34,616 nt of DNA from an uncultured Oscillospiraceae bacterium (GTDB lineage: Bacteria; Bacillota; Clostridia; Oscillospirales; Oscillospiraceae), in NCBI GenBank assembly GCA_934590505.1, contig CAKTPC010000008.1, positions 1 to 34,616 on the forward strand, in the 5' to 3' direction. How positions within the stretch are numbered: the first letter of the stretch is position 1; each line of letters opens with the position of its first letter. Below, piece by piece: positions 1 to 7,883 of this stretch. The notes under the pieces were generated by a model. It saw only the letters and a list, made by a program, of their open reading frames with translations, searched no databases and had not been told where the DNA came from. A program made the position numbers and the translations under genes.

Positions 1-366
1 ACCTTTGCCATCGCCAAGGGCGTCGAGACGCTCTCCGGCTGCAAGGTCGATGTTCAGGCACTGACCGGCTATGCCTGCGTTGAGAACGATGACAAGCTAA
101 TCGACCTCATCAGCGAGACCCTCACCGAGGAGCTCGGCGAGAACAGCGTCGTCTGGCTGGACGAGCCCGCCTCCGGTTCCGAGGACTTCAGCTATTACGG
201 TCTTGCCACCGGTACTCCCGCAGCGCTCATGTGGCTCAACTGCGAGCAGTACACCGGCGAGGAGACCTACGCCCTGCACAGCTCCAAGTGCATCTTCAAG
301 CCCGAAGCCATCAAGGCCGGTGCAGAAGGCTTTGTGAGCATCGCGATCAAGTACCTCAACAGCTGA
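1..366 (+). CDS. M20-family metallopeptidase/amidohydrolase, C-terminal part
   Basis: The window opens inside this gene; 121 codons and the TGA stop remain. The residues SGSEDFSYYG (about 59-68 of the fragment) match the conserved SEDFS block of M20 amidohydrolases, which supplies a metal-ligand Glu, and ALHSSKCIFKPEAIKAGAEG matches the C-terminal block with the last metal-binding His. M20 enzymes are cytoplasmic, usually two-zinc enzymes that hydrolyse amide bonds of N-acyl amino acids or small peptides (aminoacylase, hippurate hydrolase, acetyl-diaminopimelate deacetylase types). The fragment lacks the catalytic and dimerisation regions, so substrate cannot be judged. It ends 15 bases before a strong terminator shared with the convergent ferredoxin gene. 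Confidence 0.8.
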   Translation, partial: TFAIAKGVETLSGCKVDVQALTGYACVENDDKLIDLISETLTEELGENSVVWLDEPASGSEDFSYYGLATGTPAALMWLNCEQYTGEETYALHSSKCIFKPEAIKAGAEGFVSIAIKYLNS

Positions 367-380
367 AAACCGGATATATA

Positions 381-417
381 AAATACTCCCAAAGCCATCG
401 GCTTTGGGAGTATTTTT
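381..417. terminator. Bidirectional intrinsic terminator
   Basis: A perfect 16-bp stem (381-396 with 400-415) closes a 3-base ATC loop. The stem ends in AAA/TTT and is followed by further T residues on the plus strand; on the minus strand the stem also runs into T-rich DNA. It lies between the convergent M20 gene and the EFR1 ferredoxin gene and would serve both. Confidence 0.9.
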
Positions 418-431
418 GACGTCTGGTGTTA

Positions 432-1214
432 TCAGTCGATGTGTATGACCTTCTGGCAGAGGTCGGCGGCGGAAACGTTGGGGTTGTGGTAGCGCTCACG
501 CTTGACGGTCGCACCGCCCATGTTTATCGCCTGCTTCGGGCAGTACTGCAGGCAACTCAGGCAGCCGATGCAATTCGCGCCGATGCTGGCCCTGCCGTTC
601 ACAATGCTGATGTTCCCGCGCGGGCAGAGCCTTGCGCACTGGCCGCAGCCGACGCAGTTGTCAGTCACGGTCATCTTTGCGGCCTTCTTGCCCGAGAGCA
701 TCGGCCATGCCTTCGCTTCGAGCGCGTTCACGGGGTTCGACAGCGGATGCCCGCTGAGGTGCTTGACATAGAGAACGTCGTCCGCAATCTTCGCTGCCAG
801 CTTCTCGGAGCGTTCCTGCGCCCTCGAAGCGTCGAGCATCGGCAGCATCAGGGTGTGCGGCATGAGCCATATGCAGGAGCACTGGTGGGATATGCCCGCC
901 CAGTAATCCAGCGGCACGATGTCATTGATCTTCGCCATACCCACGCCGGGGTAGCCAGCGTAGCTCACGACGCCGAAGGTGTAGCTTTCGGGGTCGACGC
1001 GCAGCATGGAGACGAACTTCTCCACATCGCCGGGCAGACCGCCCGCATAGCAGGGGAACACAAAGCCCACACGCTTTGCCCCGCGCACATCCTTCACCTC
1101 AGGCTCTGCGCGCATCATGACAATGTCTGTGTCGCCAAGGCGCTTTGCGATGTTCTTTGCGATATCGAGACAGTTGCCGCTTCCGGAATAACAGAATATA
1201 ACGTTTTTGCTCAT
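432..1214 (-). CDS. EFR1-family ferredoxin (flavodoxin domain plus two 4Fe-4S clusters)
   Basis: A 260-residue protein. The N-terminal half is flavodoxin-like, with the FMN phosphate-binding loop YSGSGN at residues 9-14 and FPCYAGGLP at about 53-61. The C-terminal part is a bacterial 2[4Fe-4S] ferredoxin with Cys 187/190/193/197 and 215/218/221/225. This architecture (flavodoxin followed by ferredoxin) is the EFR1 family, common in anaerobic Clostridia and presumed to move low-potential electrons in the cytosol; the partner is not known. The ATG at 1214 has AAGGAGGAG upstream with good spacing. It may relate to the nearby [FeFe] hydrogenase, but a terminator and separate promoters show it is transcribed on its own. 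Confidence 0.9.
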   Translation of the reverse strand: MSKNVIFCYSGSGNCLDIAKNIAKRLGDTDIVMMRAEPEVKDVRGAKRVGFVFPCYAGGLPGDVEKFVSMLRVDPESYTFGVVSYAGYPGVGMAKINDIVPLDYWAGISHQCSCIWLMPHTLMLPMLDASRAQERSEKLAAKIADDVLYVKHLSGHPLSNPVNALEAKAWPMLSGKKAAKMTVTDNCVGCGQCARLCPRGNISIVNGRASIGANCIGCLSCLQYCPKQAINMGGATVKRERYHNPNVSAADLCQKVIHID

Positions 1215-1256
1215 TTGTACTCCTCCTTGTGAAAATATTGCCTATCCACTGCCGTT

Positions 1257-1285
1257 ATTATATAACGCAAAATTGTTCCGGGCAA
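1257..1285 (-). promoter_or_regulatory. Sigma-A promoter for the EFR1 gene
   Basis: Minus strand: -35 TTGCCC (1285-1280), 17-bp spacer, perfect -10 TATAAT (1262-1257), about 40 bp upstream of the start codon. Confidence 0.7.
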
Positions 1286-1322
1286 TATACAAAGAATGAA
1301 ATTTTGTATCACGCGGAGATGC

Positions 1323-1363
1323 AAAAACGACGCTGCTCATGTTTACACATAGGTAGCGCCGCT
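1323..1363 (-). terminator. Terminator after the dCMP deaminase gene
   Basis: Minus strand: an 11-bp stem AAAGCGGCGCT/AGCGTCGTTTT with two G-U pairs, an internal ATGT-GTAA-ACAT mini-hairpin in the loop, and a trailing T run. It begins directly after the stop codon of the deaminase gene. Confidence 0.75.
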
Positions 1364-1369
1364 TTATAT

Positions 1370-1852
1370 TTAAAATGAGAATATCGAGTCGTCGTTCTCG
1401 ACCCAGTCGCTCACGGGAATCGTGCGGTACTCGGTCGGGGTTATGCGGATGATGACCCGGTCTATCCCGGCGTTTATGATTTGCCGCTTGCACATTGAGC
1501 AGCTCATCGCGTCGGTGAGCAGTTCATTTGTCGCGGCGTCGCGACCTACGAGGTAGAGCGATGCGCCTATCATGTCCTGCCGGGATGCGGAGATGATCGC
1601 GTTTGCCTCAGCGTGGACGGAGCGGCATAGCTCGTAGCGCTCACCGGAGGGTATCCTCAGCATTTCGCGTGTGCATGTGCCGAGGTCTGAGCAGTTGCGT
1701 CTGCCGCGCGGCGCGCCGTTATAGCCGGTGGAGATGATCTCGTCATTGCGCACGATTATCGCGCCGTATTTGCGGCGCAGGCAGGTGGAGCGCTCAAGCA
1801 CGGCATCGGCAATGTCGAGGTAATAGTTCTGCTTGCTTGTCCTGTTATCCAT
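1370..1852 (-). CDS. Deoxycytidylate (dCMP) deaminase, ComEB family
   Basis: A 160-residue zinc-dependent deaminase. The zinc/catalytic signature HAEAN lies at residues 80-84 (His80 ligand, Glu82 proton shuttle) and the second ligand pair is Cys118 and Cys121 in SCSMC. YNGAPRG (44-50) is the substrate-loop motif of the dCMP deaminase/ComEB group. The expected reaction is dCMP to dUMP, feeding thymidylate synthesis in the cytosol. The ATG at 1852 is preceded by GGAGG with a 7-base gap. Length is typical. It has its own promoter and terminator and is therefore a single-gene unit. A related riboflavin-type or cytidine deaminase is less likely because of the YNGAPRG block. Confidence 0.88.
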   Translation of the reverse strand: MDNRTSKQNYYLDIADAVLERSTCLRRKYGAIIVRNDEIISTGYNGAPRGRRNCSDLGTCTREMLRIPSGERYELCRSVHAEANAIISASRQDMIGASLYLVGRDAATNELLTDAMSCSMCKRQIINAGIDRVIIRITPTEYRTIPVSDWVENDDSIFSF

Positions 1853-1882
1853 GGCATGTCCTCCGGACGGATGTATATTCTC

Positions 1883-1898
1883 ACCCCGCGCGCGGGGT
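1883..1898. promoter_or_regulatory. Perfect 16-bp GC palindrome at the dCMP deaminase transcription start
   Basis: ACCCCGCGCGCGGGGT is fully self-complementary. It lies just downstream of the -10 box, around the predicted +1 to +17, so it could be a repressor operator or a 5'-UTR hairpin. No known regulator is recognised. Confidence 0.5.
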
Positions 1899-1905
1899 CA
1901 CATTA

Positions 1906-1934
1906 AATATACAATAACCGGCATGCCGCGTCAA
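1906..1934 (-). promoter_or_regulatory. Sigma-A promoter of the dCMP deaminase gene
   Basis: Minus strand: -35 TTGACG (1934-1929), 17-bp spacer, -10 TATATT (1911-1906). It sits immediately behind the hydrogenase stop codon at 1947. Confidence 0.7.
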
Positions 1935-1946
1935 GTCAACAGCTTA

Positions 1947-3395
1947 TCAGATCTTGCCGCCGGCCTTTTCCGCAAGCCCCTTGTCGATCTCGACGGCGGA
2001 GGAGAGGGAGTCCGCAATGCTCTTGAGCTGTGCCTGCTGGCTGTGCGCGTCGACCTTTACGCGGTTTCTCTCATGGTGTGTCATACAGCCCGCGCCGTTC
2101 ACGCAGCCGCCGACGCATGCCATGCCCTCAATGAAGTTTGCGTTGAGCTTTCCTCTCGCGGCCTTCAGCAGCGCATGCTTGCACTCCTCAATGCCGTTGC
2201 AGCTGAGCGGCTTGAGCTCAAAGTCTATTCCCTGTTCCTTCAGCGCCACTGCGGCAGCCTCGGCAAGACCGCCGCAGTGGGCGAATATGCGCCCGTATCC
2301 GGAAGCGTTGTTGAGCAACGTCTCCTCCATTCCGGCCACATCAAGCTCGCGGCTGTCGAACATGGCTTGGAGCTCCTCAAAGGTGAGCACGCAGTCGACG
2401 TACTTGCGTACCTCCGGGAGCTGGAACTCACCCTTTTTCGCCGTGCAGGGCCCAATGAATATCGTCTTTGCCTCGGGGTCTTTTTCTTTTATGCGCTTTG
2501 CTATCGTAGCCATCGGGGACATGTTGTGCGATATATTCTCCTGAAGCTCCGGGAAGCTCTTACGGATATAGCTCACGAACGCCGGGCAGCAGGAGCTGGT
2601 GAGGAAGCCGCGCTCGGCAAGCTCAGCGGCCTCATTGTACGCGACCATGTCCGCGCCGAGCGCCGCCTCAAGCACGCCGCAGAATCCGAGCGCCTTGATG
2701 GCAGTGATGACCTGACCGGGCTTTGCGTAGGTAAACTGACTGACTATTGCCGGGGCGACTACCGCGTAAACGCGGTCACAGTTTTTGAGCATTTTTATCG
2801 CGTCGAGGATGAAGGACTTATCCGACAGCGCGCCGAACGGGCATTGGTAAACACACGCACCGCAGGAGATGCACTTGCTGTTGTCGATCTTGACGGTGCC
2901 GTCCTCGTTCATGGATATCGCGCCTATCTTGCACGCGTTCTGGCAGGGGCGCTTGCGGTTGTATATCGCGGAGTATGGGCAGACGGCGGCGCACCTGCCG
3001 CAGTTGATGCACTTGCTCTTGTCGATGTGCGCGTGGTGGAACTCGTCATGCGTTATCGCGCCGCGCGGGCAGGCATCCTCGCAGCGATGAGCGATACAGC
3101 CACGGCAGGCCTCGGTCACGGTGTAGCCGCCGGTAGGGCAGTCATCACAGGCGATGTCGAGCGCTTCAATGACGTTCGGGTTGTTTCTGTCTCCGCCCGC
3201 GGCTAGCTTGACGCGCTCTGCCAGTATCGCGCGCTCCTTGTATACGCAGCAGCGCATCGTCGGCGTCTTGCCGGGGATTATTTCTTTCGGGATGTCAAGA
3301 AACGTTTCGTAGAAATCAGAGTCCCACGCGTGCTTTGCGACCGTGCGCAGAACCTTATATTTGAGATGCTGGACTTTTGTATCGAATTTGTACAT
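1947..3395 (-). CDS. Monomeric [FeFe] hydrogenase, group-B-like
   Basis: About 482 residues. Numbering below is from the upstream in-frame ATG at 3404. The N-terminal region carries ferredoxin-type cysteines (C100/103/108/112, C132/135/138/142, C154/158, C178/181/184/188). The H-cluster domain follows with L1 TSSCCPAF (269-276), L2 GPCTAKKGEF (319-328) and L3 EGMACVGGC (426-434), which provide the four H-cluster cysteines. L3 continues as GAGCMTHH rather than the GGGQP of group A enzymes, which fits the less-studied group B. Role: proton reduction or H2 uptake with ferredoxin, in the cytosol. GGAAGG abuts the first ATG but stands 9 bases before the ATG at 3395, so the latter is chosen. Maturases HydEFG are not in the window. 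Confidence 0.88.
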   Translation of the reverse strand: MYKFDTKVQHLKYKVLRTVAKHAWDSDFYETFLDIPKEIIPGKTPTMRCCVYKERAILAERVKLAAGGDRNNPNVIEALDIACDDCPTGGYTVTEACRGCIAHRCEDACPRGAITHDEFHHAHIDKSKCINCGRCAAVCPYSAIYNRKRPCQNACKIGAISMNEDGTVKIDNSKCISCGACVYQCPFGALSDKSFILDAIKMLKNCDRVYAVVAPAIVSQFTYAKPGQVITAIKALGFCGVLEAALGADMVAYNEAAELAERGFLTSSCCPAFVSYIRKSFPELQENISHNMSPMATIAKRIKEKDPEAKTIFIGPCTAKKGEFQLPEVRKYVDCVLTFEELQAMFDSRELDVAGMEETLLNNASGYGRIFAHCGGLAEAAAVALKEQGIDFELKPLSCNGIEECKHALLKAARGKLNANFIEGMACVGGCVNGAGCMTHHERNRVKVDAHSQQAQLKSIADSLSSAVEIDKGLAEKAGGKI

Positions 3396-3464
3396 CTTTT
3401 CCATCCTTCCGGTAAAGCTGTTTAGAAATTGTTAAAATTATTTCTTTCACAATCATCTGCGTAT

Positions 3465-3493
3465 ATTATATATTAAAGCATTTAGTTTGTCTA
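3465..3493 (-). promoter_or_regulatory. Sigma-A promoter of the hydrogenase gene
   Basis: Minus strand: -35 TAGACA (3493-3488), 17-bp spacer, perfect -10 TATAAT (3470-3465). The untranslated leader is about 60 bases. Confidence 0.75.
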
Positions 3494-3600
3494 GATTAAA
3501 CAAAATGGAAACAAAACATTTGTATGGAGCTACAAAGCAGACAGTCACGGCAGTATGTTTGTAACGACCCTTTATGTTTATTTAGACAAGTACGCCGCTA

Positions 3601-3629
3601 TTGACAAGCGTGTACTCTTTTTTGATAAA
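3601..3629 (+). promoter_or_regulatory. Promoter of the barnase-like gene
   Basis: Perfect -35 TTGACA (3601-3606), 17-bp spacer, -10 GATAAA (3624-3629), followed by the AGGAG ribosome binding site at 3673-3677. Confidence 0.6.
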
Positions 3630-3686
3630 TGGCAGCATTGCATAAGCCGCCGCCGTGTGTTATCATAGCCGCAGGAGTTGATCGAT

Positions 3687-4223
3687 TTGAAACTGAAGAA
3701 AATCCTGCCCATAATAATACTCGCGGCGCTGCTCATCTTTGCGCTCCTGCCAGGGGAGCAGAGCACGAGCGTCGGTGTCATCGGCGGTGCCGACGGCCCG
3801 ACCGCTATCTTCGTCACCACGCCGACGGACAGCCCTTCTGACGATACTGCCGCTGAACCCGCGGAGTCTGACACTGTGCAGATACAGGAGGACGGCAGTT
3901 ATACCACCAAGGAGGACGTCGCCCTCTATATTCACGCCTACGGCTGCCTGCCGTCGAACTTCGTCACGAAGGATGAGGCAAAGAAAGCCGGCTGGGAGGG
4001 AGGCTCGCTCGAGGATTACCTGCCGGGGAAGTGCATTGGCGGTGACCGCTTCGGCAACCGCGAGGGGCTCCTGCCCGATGCCCCGGGACGGACATGGACA
4101 GAGTGCGATATCAATACCCTCGGCGCAACGTCACGCGGAGCGGAGCGCATAGTCTTTTCCAATGACGGCCTTATCTATTACACCGGCGACCATTATGACA
4201 GCTTCGAGCTGCTCTACGGCTGA
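3687..4223 (+). CDS. Secreted barnase-family ribonuclease with an OadB-like motif
   Basis: 178 residues from the TTG at 3687, chosen because AGGAG (3673-3677) lies 9 bases upstream; the in-frame TTG at 3678 abuts it. Residues 1-22 are a signal peptide or membrane anchor (KLKK then a hydrophobic run). Residues 28-43 contain SVGVIGGADGPTAIFV, the motif around the sodium-binding Asp of oxaloacetate decarboxylase beta subunits, followed by an acidic, Pro/Thr-rich linker. Residues 72-178 align end to end with Bacillus barnase, and all key residues are present: K95, E139 (general base), R150, R154 and H169 (general acid). It should cleave single-stranded RNA outside the membrane. No barstar-like inhibitor lies beside it, which is acceptable for a strictly exported enzyme. 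Confidence 0.88.
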   Translation: MKLKKILPIIILAALLIFALLPGEQSTSVGVIGGADGPTAIFVTTPTDSPSDDTAAEPAESDTVQIQEDGSYTTKEDVALYIHAYGCLPSNFVTKDEAKKAGWEGGSLEDYLPGKCIGGDRFGNREGLLPDAPGRTWTECDINTLGATSRGAERIVFSNDGLIYYTGDHYDSFELLYG

Positions 4224-4230
4224 GGCCGTC

Positions 4231-4277
4231 AACAACAAATCCCTGCACAGGAACACCCGGTGCAGGGATTTGTTGTT
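4231..4277. terminator. Bidirectional terminator between RNase and PTS IIC genes
   Basis: An 18-bp perfect stem (4231-4248 with 4260-4277) around an 11-base loop, rich in AAC/GTT at the base so that both strands end in T-containing tails. It separates convergent genes. Confidence 0.88.
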
Positions 4278-4294
4278 ATATCTTATTTTCGATT

Positions 4295-5368
4295 TTACGA
4301 CAGCTTCATGTCGCCGTCGTGCACCCAGCCGAGCTTCCTTAGCACGGCGTTGAAGAGCAACGAGAGCACTGCCGGCAGGACAATGGCTATTAGCGCAAGC
4401 CCTATCCAGTCGAACGCGCCCGGAGCTATTGCCGCGGCTCCGCTCGCAAGTGCTGCCTCGGAAGGCTCGAACCAGCCGGTTATCACGCCGATCGGCCCGC
4501 ACATTCCGCAGGTGCCCATGCCAGAATTTATCGGCGCGCCGTTCATCTGGAGCTTAAAGAGGCAGGTCGCGAGCGGCCCCGTGACAGCCGAAGCCAGCGT
4601 CGGCGCGATCCATATCCGAGGGTTCTTCAGGATGTTGCTCATTTGCAGCATTGAGGTTCCCAGCCCCTGCGACACGATGCCGCCCCATCCGTTCTCCCTG
4701 AAGGAGATGACCGCGAAGCCCACCATCTGCGCGCAGCAGCCGGCCACGGCAGCGCCGCCGGCAAGCCCCGTCAGGCCGAGCACCGAGCATATCGCCGCCG
4801 AAGAAATGGGCAGCGTGAGCGCGACGCCCACGATCACCGACACCAGAATGCCCATAAAGAACGGGCGCAGGTTCGTCGCCTCGATTATCAGCAGGCCGAG
4901 CGCATTTGCCGCCGTTCCGATAGGCGGGGCGATGAGCTTTGCCAGCGCCACGCCGACGAGTATCGTCACGCCCGGCGTGACAAGCAGGTCGACCTTTGTC
5001 TCCTTGGAGACGGCTTTGCCGCACTCAGCAGCGGCGATGGCGATTATCAGCACTGCGAGCGGGCCGCCCGCGCCGCCCTCGGCGTTTGCCGCCCAGCCGA
5101 CCGCCGCCAGCGAGAACAGCACCATCGGGGGCGACTTCAGCGCGTAGCCTATCGCGACTGCCATCGCGGGGCCGGAGACGGCCATGGCGTAGGTGCCGAT
5201 GTCTGTGATGAACTGCACGCCGAGCTGCGTGCCCAGAGTCTTTATTATCGTGCCTATGAGCAGTGAGCAGAAAAGCCCCTGCGCCATCGCGCCGAGCGCC
5301 TCAATACCGTACCTCTGCCATGTCACGGTTATGTCCTTTTTCTTCAGAAAAGCCTTGAAAGTACTCAT
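4295..5368 (-). CDS. Orphan PTS IIC-type membrane protein (PTS_EIIC_2 family)
   Basis: 357 residues, almost entirely hydrophobic with many Gly/Ala-rich helices (roughly eight to ten membrane segments). The pattern, including MNGAPINSGMGTCGMCGPIG near residues 276-295 and the preceding ITGWFEP-type segments, is that of the PTS transporter subunit IIC family found singly in Clostridia and lactobacilli. No IIA or IIB domain is fused or encoded nearby, so phosphotransfer-coupled transport is not demonstrated. The ATG at 5368 follows GGAG about 9 bases upstream. The gene is a monocistronic leftward unit with its own promoter and terminator. Substrate unknown. Confidence 0.75.
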   Translation of the reverse strand: MSTFKAFLKKKDITVTWQRYGIEALGAMAQGLFCSLLIGTIIKTLGTQLGVQFITDIGTYAMAVSGPAMAVAIGYALKSPPMVLFSLAAVGWAANAEGGAGGPLAVLIIAIAAAECGKAVSKETKVDLLVTPGVTILVGVALAKLIAPPIGTAANALGLLIIEATNLRPFFMGILVSVIVGVALTLPISSAAICSVLGLTGLAGGAAVAGCCAQMVGFAVISFRENGWGGIVSQGLGTSMLQMSNILKNPRIWIAPTLASAVTGPLATCLFKLQMNGAPINSGMGTCGMCGPIGVITGWFEPSEAALASGAAAIAPGAFDWIGLALIAIVLPAVLSLLFNAVLRKLGWVHDGDMKLS

Positions 5369-5423
5369 ATCGTCACGCTCCGAATGATCCGCGCCCCCGC
5401 GTGGTTTTATTTATCCAAGCACG

Positions 5424-5452
5424 ATTATAATTCATCTGCCCGCGTTATTCAA
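5424..5452 (-). promoter_or_regulatory. Promoter of the PTS IIC gene
   Basis: Minus strand: -35 TTGAAT (5452-5447), 17-bp spacer, perfect -10 TATAAT (5429-5424). Confidence 0.7.
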
Positions 5453-5498
5453 GGACTTGACGGCAAAATATCTTAACAAAGAATTCACAGGCTTGCCA

Positions 5499-5526
5499 TT
5501 GTGCGCAGGGAAAAAATTAGTATAAT
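5499..5526 (+). promoter_or_regulatory. Probable antiporter promoter
   Basis: A perfect -10 TATAAT at 5521-5526 with a weak -35 TTGTGC at 5499-5504 (16-bp spacer). The leader to the proposed TTG start is about 60 bases. Confidence 0.5.
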
Positions 5527-5591
5527 AGTATCATGAAAGAAATCACTGCCGGGCCGTGATGCGGCGCGGCGGCAGAAACGGAGGACTAATA

Positions 5592-7853
5592 TTGCATCTG
5601 CCTGAACTTATTTCCGACCTTGCTGTCATACTTCTGACCGGTGGCATCGTCACCGTCATTTTCAAAAAGCTGAATCAGCCGCTCGTTTTGGGCTATATAC
5701 TCGCGGGTTTCCTGATCGGCCCGTACATGCCGTTCTTCTTCAACGTCACCGACAGTGCTTCCATAAGCACATGGAGCGAGATCGGCATCATAATCCTCAT
5801 GTTCGGTCTAGGGCTGGAGTTCAATCTCCATAAGCTTGTGAGCGTCGGCGGCACGGCGATCATCACCGCCTTGACCGAGGTCGGCGGCATGCTGCTCTTC
5901 GGCTACCTTGTCGGTCAGGCGCTCGGCTGGGGCACGATGGACAGCGTCTTTCTCGGCGGCATGCTCTCCATGAGCTCCACCACTATCATCATCAAGGCAT
6001 TTGATGACCTCGGCGTCCAGAAGGAGCGCTTTGCCCAGCTCGTGTTCGGTACGCTGGTCATTGAGGATATCGCGGGAATATTCATGATGATAATCCTCTC
6101 GACCATCTCCGTCGGGCAGGGGATCTCCGGTATGGCGCTTGCGCTGAAGCTCGGTATGCTGGTGCTATATCTCGCGCTTTGGCTCATTCTCGGCATCTAT
6201 CTGCTGCCGACGCTGCTCAACAAGGCCTCGCCCCTCATGAGCGATGAGACCCTGCTGGTCGTCTCCCTCGGCCTGTGCTTCGGTATGGTGCTTTTGGCTG
6301 ACGCTCTCGGCTTCTCCTCGGCTCTCGGCGCATTCCTTGCGGGCTCACTCCTTGCCGGTACGGTGCATGCCGAGCGTGTGGAGCATCTGACGCAGGGAGT
6401 AAAGGACCTCTTCGGCGCGGTGTTCTTTATCTCGGTCGGTATGATGCTCGACCCGGCTATGGTCGTGAAGTACATAGTCCCGATCTTTGTCCTTACCCTT
6501 GTCACCATCGTCGGCAAGCTGTTCTTCTCCTCAATGGGTGTACTGCTCTCCGGTCAGAGCCTGAAGAACGCGGTCCACTGCGGCTGCTCGCTTGCGCAGA
6601 TCGGTGAATTTGCATTTATCATAGCGAGCCTTGGTCTGTCCCTCGGCGTGATCGCGGACTATATCTATCCTATCATCATTGCCGTCTCCGTCATCACAAC
6701 GCTGACAACGCCGTTCTTCATCAAGCACAGCGATAACATCTATGCCTTCGTCGCAAAGATCCTGCCCGATAAGCTGACCCAGAAGCTCGAGCGCTACACC
6801 GATGAGGAGCAGAGTGAGAAGGAGCAGGACAGCGACTGGTCTGCTTTTCTCAGCCGCTATATCCGCACCGTCGCGCTCTATGGAGTCATAATGGCGGGCA
6901 TCGGGATCATCGGCCGGTACTGGCTGCTGCCGCTGCTCGAGACCGCGCTGCCGTCGGAGACTGCCGCGAAGGCCGTCACGCTCGCAGTGATTTATCTCGG
7001 CATGGCGCTGTTTATACGCCCCATGCTTGATACGCGCTCTCCGCATTATACTGTGCTGTGGATGAAAAAGCGCAGCTTCCGCCTGCCGCTTATGGCGCTG
7101 TCCGGGATAAGGATACTGCTCATCGCTCTTATCGCTTTCATTCCGCTTCGGAACATTGCCGGAATCGGCAGCGCATGGCTGCTGCCGGTCATAGTCGCGG
7201 CGCTGCTGCTTGCCTCGCGTATGGGCTGGCTTGCCTCGGCTTATCTAAATGTTGAGGCGCGCTTCCTTACGAACCTCAACGAGCGTCAGCTCCAGCACTT
7301 CTCCGACAGCGGTGAATACGAACAGTGGCTCGATGAAAAGCTCTGTGTGGATTCCTTCTCTCTGCCTGCCGGCTTTGCCGGGCAGAGCCTAAAGGCTCTC
7401 GGCTGGGGCCGCCGCTTCGGCGTCAACGTTATAAAGCTTGTCCACGGCAAGCGCAGAAAGAATATGCCCGCCGGGAGTACTTCGATCTCCGCCGGGGACA
7501 CGATCTATGTCGTCGGAGAGCGGGAGAACCTGCGCACGCTGCGTCTCAGCCTCGGCCTTGAGGAGTGCACCGACGCGCCGACTCTCAGAGAATATATCGG
7601 CTCCGAGAGCGAGGCGGAGGGCGGCCTGTATTCCTATGCGCTGCACGTCAATAAGGGAGACTCCCTTGATGGGCGCAGCATAAAGGACAGCGGCATCCGC
7701 GAGAACTATGACTGCATGATCCTCGGCCTGCAGCGCGGCAACCTGCCCATTGTCCAGCCGGACGTAAATATGACCATTCAGGATAACGATATCGTCTGGC
7801 TGCTCGGCACACGCGTGATGGCCGGCAAGGTCCTGCGCGACGCGGACGTGTAA
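5592..7853 (+). CDS. CPA2 cation:proton antiporter with two C-terminal RCK_C domains
   Basis: 753 residues from the TTG at 5592, which has GGAGG (5579-5583) 8 bases upstream; upstream in-frame GTG/ATG codons lack a ribosome binding site and would add a non-hydrophobic GC-rich extension. The first ~390 residues are a 12-helix Na+/H+ exchanger domain of the KefB/NapA type (MFGLGLEFNLHKL, SSTTIIIKAF, SALGAFLAGSLLAGT). Additional membrane helices lie around 430-560. Two TrkA_C/RCK_C-like domains follow, near 575-650 and 675-750 (each ending in GDTIYVVG- or NDIVWLLG-type strands). No TrkA_N nucleotide-binding domain is evident. Likely role: K+ or Na+ export and pH homeostasis, gated by a ligand of the RCK_C domains. 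Stand-alone gene. Confidence 0.88.
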   Translation: MHLPELISDLAVILLTGGIVTVIFKKLNQPLVLGYILAGFLIGPYMPFFFNVTDSASISTWSEIGIIILMFGLGLEFNLHKLVSVGGTAIITALTEVGGMLLFGYLVGQALGWGTMDSVFLGGMLSMSSTTIIIKAFDDLGVQKERFAQLVFGTLVIEDIAGIFMMIILSTISVGQGISGMALALKLGMLVLYLALWLILGIYLLPTLLNKASPLMSDETLLVVSLGLCFGMVLLADALGFSSALGAFLAGSLLAGTVHAERVEHLTQGVKDLFGAVFFISVGMMLDPAMVVKYIVPIFVLTLVTIVGKLFFSSMGVLLSGQSLKNAVHCGCSLAQIGEFAFIIASLGLSLGVIADYIYPIIIAVSVITTLTTPFFIKHSDNIYAFVAKILPDKLTQKLERYTDEEQSEKEQDSDWSAFLSRYIRTVALYGVIMAGIGIIGRYWLLPLLETALPSETAAKAVTLAVIYLGMALFIRPMLDTRSPHYTVLWMKKRSFRLPLMALSGIRILLIALIAFIPLRNIAGIGSAWLLPVIVAALLLASRMGWLASAYLNVEARFLTNLNERQLQHFSDSGEYEQWLDEKLCVDSFSLPAGFAGQSLKALGWGRRFGVNVIKLVHGKRRKNMPAGSTSISAGDTIYVVGERENLRTLRLSLGLEECTDAPTLREYIGSESEAEGGLYSYALHVNKGDSLDGRSIKDSGIRENYDCMILGLQRGNLPIVQPDVNMTIQDNDIVWLLGTRVMAGKVLRDADV

Positions 7854-7883
7854 GGCTGTCAAAGTTAAAGCCCATAACGCAAT

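Noticed and set aside
426..1232. A 268-codon plus-strand frame over the EFR1 gene
   Set aside because: The minus-strand product has eight ordered ferredoxin cysteines and a proper ribosome binding site.
1833..3206. A 457-codon frame on the plus strand
   Set aside because: It is antisense to the [FeFe] hydrogenase, whose motifs are unmistakable; high GC creates long shadow frames.
3405..4230. Barnase/barstar toxin-antitoxin pair
   Set aside because: The RNase has a signal peptide and no barstar-like ORF is present on either side, so a local toxin-antitoxin module is not supported.
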